DNA from: Norana najaformis
Taxonomy: Eukaryota; Annelida; Clitellata; Crassiclitellata; Hormogastridae
Assembly: GCA_964023275.1 (NCBI GenBank)
Contig: OZ029923.1
Span: 9,195,685 to 9,259,684 of the forward strand
Direction: 5' to 3'
DNA length: 64,000 nucleotides
The notes below the pieces were generated by a model. The model had not been told where the DNA came from, did no database searches, and saw only the letters and a program-made list of their open reading frames with translations. The translations under genes were made by a program, and so were the position numbers. Of the stretch, positions 17,201 to 26,200 are shown one piece after another (position 1 is the first letter of the stretch; every line of letters starts with the position of its first letter).

Positions 17201-20200
17201 GCCATTCTTTCGTACAGCTTATAAGCCACAAGCGCCTACAATTAAATAAAATCAATGTCAATCACCATTTCTCATTGCCAGCCAAATTGGATCACGTTTC
17301 AAGTTTTGCTGCTCCTTTTTATAATTTCTGACAGGCTTCTTACTGGACAAATAAAACAAACACAAAGTACTGGTACAAACGAACAGATAAAATGTTACAT
17401 ACATACATATATACGTGCATACATACACATATTTCCAATTTCAACTCAATAACTCACTGCTCACCAAATTTATTGGTATCTGAATTAATCACTTATCTTA
17501 TCCCAGTCTAATCTAAGGACTTTCTGCAGTGCTGCTATCCTAACACACAAGGCATCAATCAGCGGTTGCTCTGAACAGAAGTCAAGGCAAGATGTCTAGT
17601 AGATCTAGGAAACCAGGTCAGGCCACTATGGGTAAACAAGTTCAAACAGGGAGACTCAACTGGAGGTCCAAAGGTTGAAGGCCCTTTTACTGACAGTGCA
17701 AATGACAGCGTAATGTAACATAACAAAACATTTGTCTAGCACCTTTCAAGCATATCTCAAAACATGGCTATCTAACTGATCTAAACAAGGGCAACTTAAC
17801 TTCACTTGCTGCCTTGGCTCTAATGTGCTCCTATTGATTCACCTTATTTACCTTAGCCATTGCCTCCTCGCCATGTTCCCACATGAATTTGGCCAGTCTC
17901 TGTCGTCTCAGCAGCACGGCCCAAATCATCAGGTGACTGAATGGGTATCGGAATCCCGAATGCAGGCTGATATTGTTGACGAGGACTGGAACCTGAGAAA
18001 CAATGCTGTTAATGGAATGTTCCTGAAAACAAATTTCCAACAGACTGACCATGTTGTAATTGTAATTTGAGATTTATAAAGCGCCTCTTAGAGCATAAAC
18101 TCAACAGAGGTGCTTCCGACCCGAAAAAGTAAAATCACTGTTGAACAGTACAGTCTTCAGGCGCCTGCGGAACACTGATAGGGGGAGAGAAAGGAGCTCA
18201 AGTCGCAATACTCGAGGGAGACGATTCCAGCAAGTGGGACCAACGTAGGCAAAGCTTCTCGACTGGGCTGCAGCGGTACGCATGCGAGGGACAAACAGGA
18301 GATCTTGAGTGGCTGAGCGAAGGTTGGTAAAACATTAGTAAAACTGATATAAAGCAAATGCACAGCAGCTAATGAATGACCAAAAGCATCACCTAATCTA
18401 ATGACTTCTACAGCACTGTTATCATAATGCCCAAGACATCAGTCGATGGTCGCTTCGAGTGAAATCATAATCAAAGTCATAATCAAATGGAGAAGTCAGG
18501 TCAATTTCCTATAGCTCAGATAAACCAGAAGTTAGGCTATGGTGGGTAAGCAAGTTGAAACAGATGAATCTAAAGTTTAGACCTGAAAGATATCACAGAA
18601 CTGACAGAATGAACAGAACTTGGCAGCAAATTCCAAATCTATGGACCAGCAACCAAGAACGCTCTAGAACCCAACACTGTTTGGTACAAGGGACACGAGT
18701 TATAGTGTCCACTGATCGAGTGCAATATTTGTGAGTATGACGATTGAGCATGGAAAAGAGAAAAATTGGCCAATTCAGACATAGTACTTTGTGAACTATA
18801 AGACAAATTTTAAACTGGATTCTTTGCTCGACATCTTGGCCATCCAGTGCAACAAAAGCAGTATTACAATAAGGACATCAGAGATTCAATATAACCTGCT
18901 TAACTATAACACAAACTCTAATATAACATGGTTAGAGACATGGATTGCAAAATTAGTTCAGCTATGGACAGCAAACTCATTATAAACATGACCTTGCTAT
19001 GAGGCAGATCTTGATGCCGCTCCCAAAAACAGCATTTTAACAAGTTTCTGGTGTAAATTCAAAGCCAAATCTTACAGCTTACAGAGCAGTCGAAGTCAAC
19101 ATCACCAAAAAACAACTCACTCAAGAATGCAAACATTTTTCAAGCACCTGTTTCAAAACTGCATTGCACAGGATTCTGAATGATTTGGAGGAGTATTCGG
19201 ATAGGTAGGCTCCTCCCATCAACCGGTTTATTACTTGGCCAATGTCCATCAAGGAAAAGCGATAACCTGAAGGAATGTCCTTAAACAAAGCAACAAAACT
19301 TCTCAATTAAAACACGTGCCTTTCAAGAAAATACAATTAAATGCCTTAAAACAACATGGAGAGAGAAGAGAGATTGTCTGAACAAGGAACAAACTCAGAT
19401 GCTAGTTTGGTATCAACTTTAATCAAAGAACAGTCACCTTGGCTTCAAAGTGCATTCTCAGCTCTAAATTTTCATTCACTCCAAACTGACTTTTACCAAC
19501 TTCTGAAGAGGCTTTTAATAGGTTTAACCAGTTCTAATATCTCACCTTTTTATATTCTCGCAGCAGGTAGCGAAGTGTACTTGCAGAATCCAGTTTCTAC
19601 AAAAAAGTTTTCCACTGAACAGGCACCAAAAAACTGAACGTTAGAGAAACAGGCAACAGATGTCTTTCTAACTCTTGTTTCACAGTCACCATGAAGTTCA
19701 GATTTAATACATTACTATTAGACAACAAAATTTAATGCAAATATTTTTATGACTAAGTGACAATAACTCTGGCACGAAAATGGGCAGTAGCAGAACTGAA
19801 TGTCGTAGTACACAGAAACCTCTGAATCATCACAGAAGAGAGAGGCTGTACTTAAGACAAACTCATATGCCTCAATAAGGGTCTTTCCCTAATCCAAAAA
19901 ATACACAGTACGTACTATGCAACGTTACACTCAATTAATTCTTCTAGCAATCAAAGAGAACCACCTCAGTTGAGTTTTTCTCAGATGTCTCTGACGAGGT
20001 TTTCTCAAAGGGCATTACCATATAAATTTGCAATTACAATGAACTAATCTAATCTAATGACTTCTATAGTGTCAGTATCATAATGCCCAAGGCATCAATC
20101 GACGTTTGCTTTGAGTGAAATTGTAATCGAAATCATAATCCGTTGGATAAGCCAGGTCGAATTCCTATAGGTCAGAAAAACTAGAAGTTAGGCTACAGTG

Positions 20201-23200
20201 GGTAGGCAAGTTACAAAACATGTTCTAAAAAGAGAGGAAACACGTGATTAAGTAACACTACATAGTCATAAGAAAGTGGCTGCATGCCAAACACGTTTAA
20301 GCATGGCAAAGTTAACATAAGAAGTTCACGTACAACTTTAACAGCAGAAATGCGAACTAGCACAGGAAGAACGTACCTGCTGGTGGGTTGATGTTGCAAA
20401 CACACCATGTGCAGGAACAACTTTCTGATTTAGCACCTACAATCAAATTAAAGATCTAATTAGACAACATTGTCCATACATCTGTAAGACAGGACAAAAA
20501 CAACAACGTAATGCAGTATTTGTGACTTGGTCTTCTCTCTCTATCTCTCACATTCTCTAACTGGTCTAAGTAAAAGTAACAAGTGATACGTAGAGGAGGC
20601 ACTCATTTCGTTTTCTTTAGGCCCTTGAACTGGCAACGGACAAATTCCGAGGCCCTGGACACGGGGCCAGTTCATCACAGGACTTGTCTTTTACATCCCA
20701 GCTTACACCCGTACCAAATTGTACTGCTTGGTGACAGAGGCACGGTGTGCACAAACTACTCGCCCATGGTTTTTATACGGAGTCAAACCCACAACCACAT
20801 CATCATTGATCAAACGTGTTACCGATAGACCACCGTGCATGGGCTATTCACATAAAAAATAAAAGTGCGCAAAGGTTCTCAGAAACACGGACAACTAACA
20901 CTAACCAAATTGTAGAGCTCCTCAAGGCGGGAAATAGTCAGCCACTTCTGCATATTGACACCATTTTCAAGGAGTAGTTTAACAAAGTCACTGCGGTCAG
21001 AGGCCAAGGCATTCATCATCGCTTGATCCAAAGCACCTTTCTAAAAAGTAACAGATAAAATGGCATCCATGCCATCACCAAGTTTTTTTGGCTCACGCTG
21101 GGGAGCGACCAGTTGTCACCAGCAGCAAACTGTGGCCCAGCTGGAAACGCAATACCAGTATGTGCGGTTGTCTTAGTATCTTCACAGCTACAGTCAATCT
21201 ATCAGGTTCTGAACTGATTTCACAATATATCCAGCAAGTTAGTCAAACTCTTAATCACCGCGTAAGAGTGTGATGCATTACTTTGAGTCCAACAATGATC
21301 TAATCTAATCCAATGACTTCTTTAGCACCAAAATCCTAATGCAAAAGGCCTCACTAGATTGATTTCAACAGAAAACAGAGTTTTGTTGTCTGGTACTTTG
21401 AAAGAGAATACCAATACTCTAGAAACAATATATTAACATTTCAGAGAAAATGTATTCAAGGCTTAAAGTGAACTGCTAGCTATGCAAAGCAGCAACAGCA
21501 GACAGCAAAAAAGACCACATCTGCCTATGTTACAATGACTGCAACGTTCATTTCTACCCTAAAAGCAAATAACCTCTATATATTCTCTTGAAAACAACAT
21601 TTGTATTGCAAACTAAACAGTATTCTATTGAATTTAATTTTGAACAGCAAATCCCTGCATCACATAAAAACAGCATTACTAAGTTTCATAATAATTCAGC
21701 AATTATTTTAGTGAATAAATAAACAATGACAAAAAACATTCTGAATCAATCTTTGTGTACAAAAAGGAAGGTGTTCTGCTTACCGGCCACTCCTGCCCAT
21801 AGATGAAGATGTGACTGCGCGCAATGTCTGCTCGATCCCAACTCATCACAAGATTCAACTTCTGTACAGTGGATGAATTCTGACCTGACAGCAAACAAGT
21901 TACAATTATTATTAATTAAAAACTTCTAGAGCGCCAGTGTCTAATGCACTAGGCGTCAACCAATGGCGCTTCAGATTTAATCCGCATTCAGGTCGATACA
22001 AGATGAACATTCTCACACTGCTTACTAATATAAGACATAAACACTTCAAAAGCACATAAACTAAACACAAAAAATTGCCACCAAAACTCCAGCCACAAGT
22101 TCATTTGTTCCACTGTAGGAGGTCCTACAATCAGGAGACACTACACAACTATACACTGTACATTCAGATCAATACATACAAACACTTACCATAACCTGGC
22201 AGTGGGAAGATCAGATGGCGAGGGAATAAAGATTTCTGCTCAACTTGTGCCCTCTAGTGAACTCAGTCACAAAACGAGTACACTTACCATAACCTGGCAG
22301 TGGGAAGATCAGGTGGCGAGGGAATAGCCACCCCACACAAGCAGAGGCTAAGAAACTGTTTTTGCTAACACTTCATATTCATGGCTGCCCCTTGGCGTAA
22401 TCTTAAGGGACCGCTCTTCTTCTTCTGACAACATTATACGTACATACATACATACATATATATATATATACAGTATATATATGTTGGTAACATTACATAC
22501 ATATATATATATATATACAGTATATATATGATGGTAACATTACATACATATATATATATATATATATACAGTATATATATGATGGTAACATTACATACAT
22601 ATATATATAGGACTATATTATATGCTATTTATTAGAACTGTGGAATATATTTGCTTAAAACATTTTATACTAAATAAAATACAAGACATTACACTAACTG
22701 AAATGCAGTTTCAGCTCAGATGCCATGCTATATAAAAGCTTGATGCTAGAATCTAAATGATGCAATGGATACCTCTGAGAAGGGCTGTCAATATAGCAAG
22801 ATCCAAGTCTTGGTTTTCTTCTCCCATTCTCAGCACAGTTAACTGCAGAGGCACAAGCAAACAGAAAACACGTCCACCGGTCATTTATTCACCTCAAATT
22901 CTCTAAAAAACAGTAAACAGTTTTAAAATACAAACAATAAAGAAGCTCAACTGAAAGGGATCTAGAAAACTGTATACCTGTTAAGTGCAGCATACTCCAG
23001 AGTTCCTCCAAGGAGTAAAAATATTCTTGAACAATTAAAATTACAATTACGATTAAGAAACTGATGGACTGTGTGTAGACAGGGTTTCCACGTTGTAAGA
23101 TTCTTAAAAGACGCTATACAAATAACTAGATACAACCATAAACCATACATGAAGCAAATTTGCACTAAGAAAACCAAGGTAATTATAATTGTAATGACGA

Positions 23201-26200
23201 CAATTTATATAGCATCGTAAGTAGCAGGCTACTTCTAGGGTGCTTTTCAAAGTCAAAAGTCAGTCCAAGTACTATTGAGTTATGAAGTAAATAGAATTTC
23301 AACTGCTTTTTTAAAGAAGTTGACACTTTTGGACTCCTGAATGGATGTCAGAAGGCTGAATGGATGCCGGAAGGTGTCAGACTGAAGGTGCAAATAAGAC
23401 TAACCAGCTCTTTATCTCGAACACACAGAAGTAATTCTGTCAGAAGCTTTTCAGCCTGCTGCCTGCTGTACTGGAAGATCTTCTCTATCGTAGCTTTCAG
23501 CTGCTCACATAAACTTTCCTCGATTGTCCTATCGTGTAAAATAAAACGTAAATACGTCCTGTATAAATGACACATGACCAAACAAAACCAAAATTTTGAA
23601 TGCATTCATTCAGAGAATTTATACAGTACCTATTCAATGCATCTACTTCATCATTACGCCTCATTCAACAGTTCTTGATTGGCATCTTTTCGTCTGTCGG
23701 ACAGCCGTGAATGCAGTGCTCTTGAGATGACCTAGAATGGCACTAAAAGTGCAGCTGCATAAACATTTAGGTTTAGGTAGCCATGCTTCAGAGCCTTTGA
23801 GAGGTTTGCAAGCAGTGCTATATAAATTTCCAATTACACACAAACTTATACACACTTACATTCATGATCAATTTTCAGCAAAGTCAAATGACTGTACAGG
23901 CCATGGTTCATTAAAGTTCTTTAAAGTTCATAAGTTCTTTAAAGGCACTAAATAAATAGCCAGACACATACACAGATTCATACAAACAAAATGAAATGAA
24001 AAATGCCACCGACAACACACTGACCCATCGCTCCTAGAGTACTTGTGGGCAAATGCCAGCAGATCAGCAGCACGTCCGCTGCCATCGCAGACAACGACTG
24101 GCACAGGCGGACGGTCTGTAACGTATTCGAGGACGGTGCGAATGGTGTTTGTGCCTCCTTCCAGTACAAGGCAGACAACAGGGATGCTGCAGTTCTCCGT
24201 TCCACTCCCTATACAATACACAAGCCAAAACGTAAAAGAAGCTGAATTTAAGCTTCGGTAAATGCACTGTGGTGTACAACACGCATGTGTGTGCGTGTGT
24301 GCATGTGTGTGCGTGTGTGTGGGTGTGCGTGTGTGTGGGTGGGTGTGTTCAGCTACATAGTTTCACAAATCATGCATACAAAATCAAGTCAAATGAAACA
24401 TGATGGTTGCAACTGTAACACGTAAAACACCAGCCCTACTCAGCATTATGATATTTAATTTATCAGTGGTTGGGCCATCTACTTGGGATACCTTCACTAT
24501 GGAGCTGCACATTCTTCTGGCCAGGGTTGCAACACACCTTTCATCAACTTTTGAAAACAACAACTATGATCTTTCTACAGAGCTGGGCTGAGAGCAGCTC
24601 TGAGTAGACATCTTAAATGGGTGCTATATAAATGCTCTGAATGAATGAATATAGTCATTACTTTGCACTTAAATACTGCCATTACCTAACGATAGACAAT
24701 TAATCGATGGCACTAAGCAGCTAGAGTTGGATTAGAATTACCCAAAGTCCTTACACAGTGACTGTATCAGAGGAGGCCAAAATGTCACACACTGATATCG
24801 TTTACTTACTGTTAGTGAACTTTTGCTGCGACAGAAATTTCTCCAGCCTCCTTCTAAGAAGAATTTCAGAGCCATATTTGCCAACGGTACCATTATCAGC
24901 TAGAAGAAAGTACGACTGATTGGGACTTAGCAAGACACTGGAGCTACTAGGCTCCGGAACAGCATGGTATTCTATCACATGCTAAACAAATTGAAACAAA
25001 CAAAAACATGATTTTTTATCTGGACGTCAGATTTAGGAGTCATTAATTTGACTTAATTCCACTTAACCTCTTGTCTTTTCTTGTCTTGTCTTGAACCGTC
25101 ATCAAACCAAGGTTTGGCTGCATCACAGACTCTTTCGTTTTACCCTCTTCTATCCCTTGTCTCCTTTCCAACTAAAATATTTTGGAATGAAAAGGTAGGA
25201 AGTACCGTCACATCATTTTCTCACTATTTGATTTAACCAATTCAGCCAGAAAGGTAACAACCATTTAATAATAAATACCTTGCATGCAATAAAAAAATAT
25301 AATTAACAATTGTTATCGCAGTAAGTTCAGTAAAATCTCTGTGGACTAGTGATTAAATAAATTATTCAACCGTTATTTAACCAATTTTAAAATATGGCAG
25401 ATAACCATGAAAAAGGTGATTGCTTGTTGGATTGCTGTGGTCATATTTGTGCCTCAGTCAGCAGATCCTCTGACCTTGAGACTATGCTTCTAAGAAGTTT
25501 CTGGCATGCAAACAAGTGTTATCTTTACCTTTCTCCATATCCTCAAAAGCAGATTTTCACTTACATCGGTGCCAATGAGGTAGCGATTGTTCTGAACAAC
25601 ACCCCACGGTGCAATACCAATCGTAACAATGTTGTTTCTTGATTGCATTAGTGTGTTACCAAGTGCATCACCAACATGTCGCATCACACCTGCCAAGTGA
25701 CACCAGACATTCAGGTACAGCCACCAAATAACCGTAAACATATATCACTTAACAGCAGCAAAGATGCCAATTGCCTTAATGATAATGCCAATGTCAATTT
25801 AACGATCACAAAAATGTCAATTTAAAGCTTACAAAAATGTCGTTTAATGACAATGAACTGTTATTCAACAAAGAAGAAAATATCAATTTAAATATAACAA
25901 AAATGTCAATCAATTTAAAATGTTAACTTAGTAAAATGCACATGAAACAATGCAATGAACAGGCGTAGAAAAACACTACTTGTTACTCAAACGCATTATT
26001 TTATCATGTGTACTGTAATAATAATGTAACGTAAATCTTTCCTTATTGTTACTGTAAAACACTACATAAAAGATGAACTGGTACTTGGCAACTATTCACC
26101 TGTATTAGTCCCGCTGGCTACAATCCACGCTCCAGTAGTCTTTGCGGCTTTCAACAGACCAGCACGAAATGCTTGTTGAAGCTTCGGCTGGAGGACAAAG

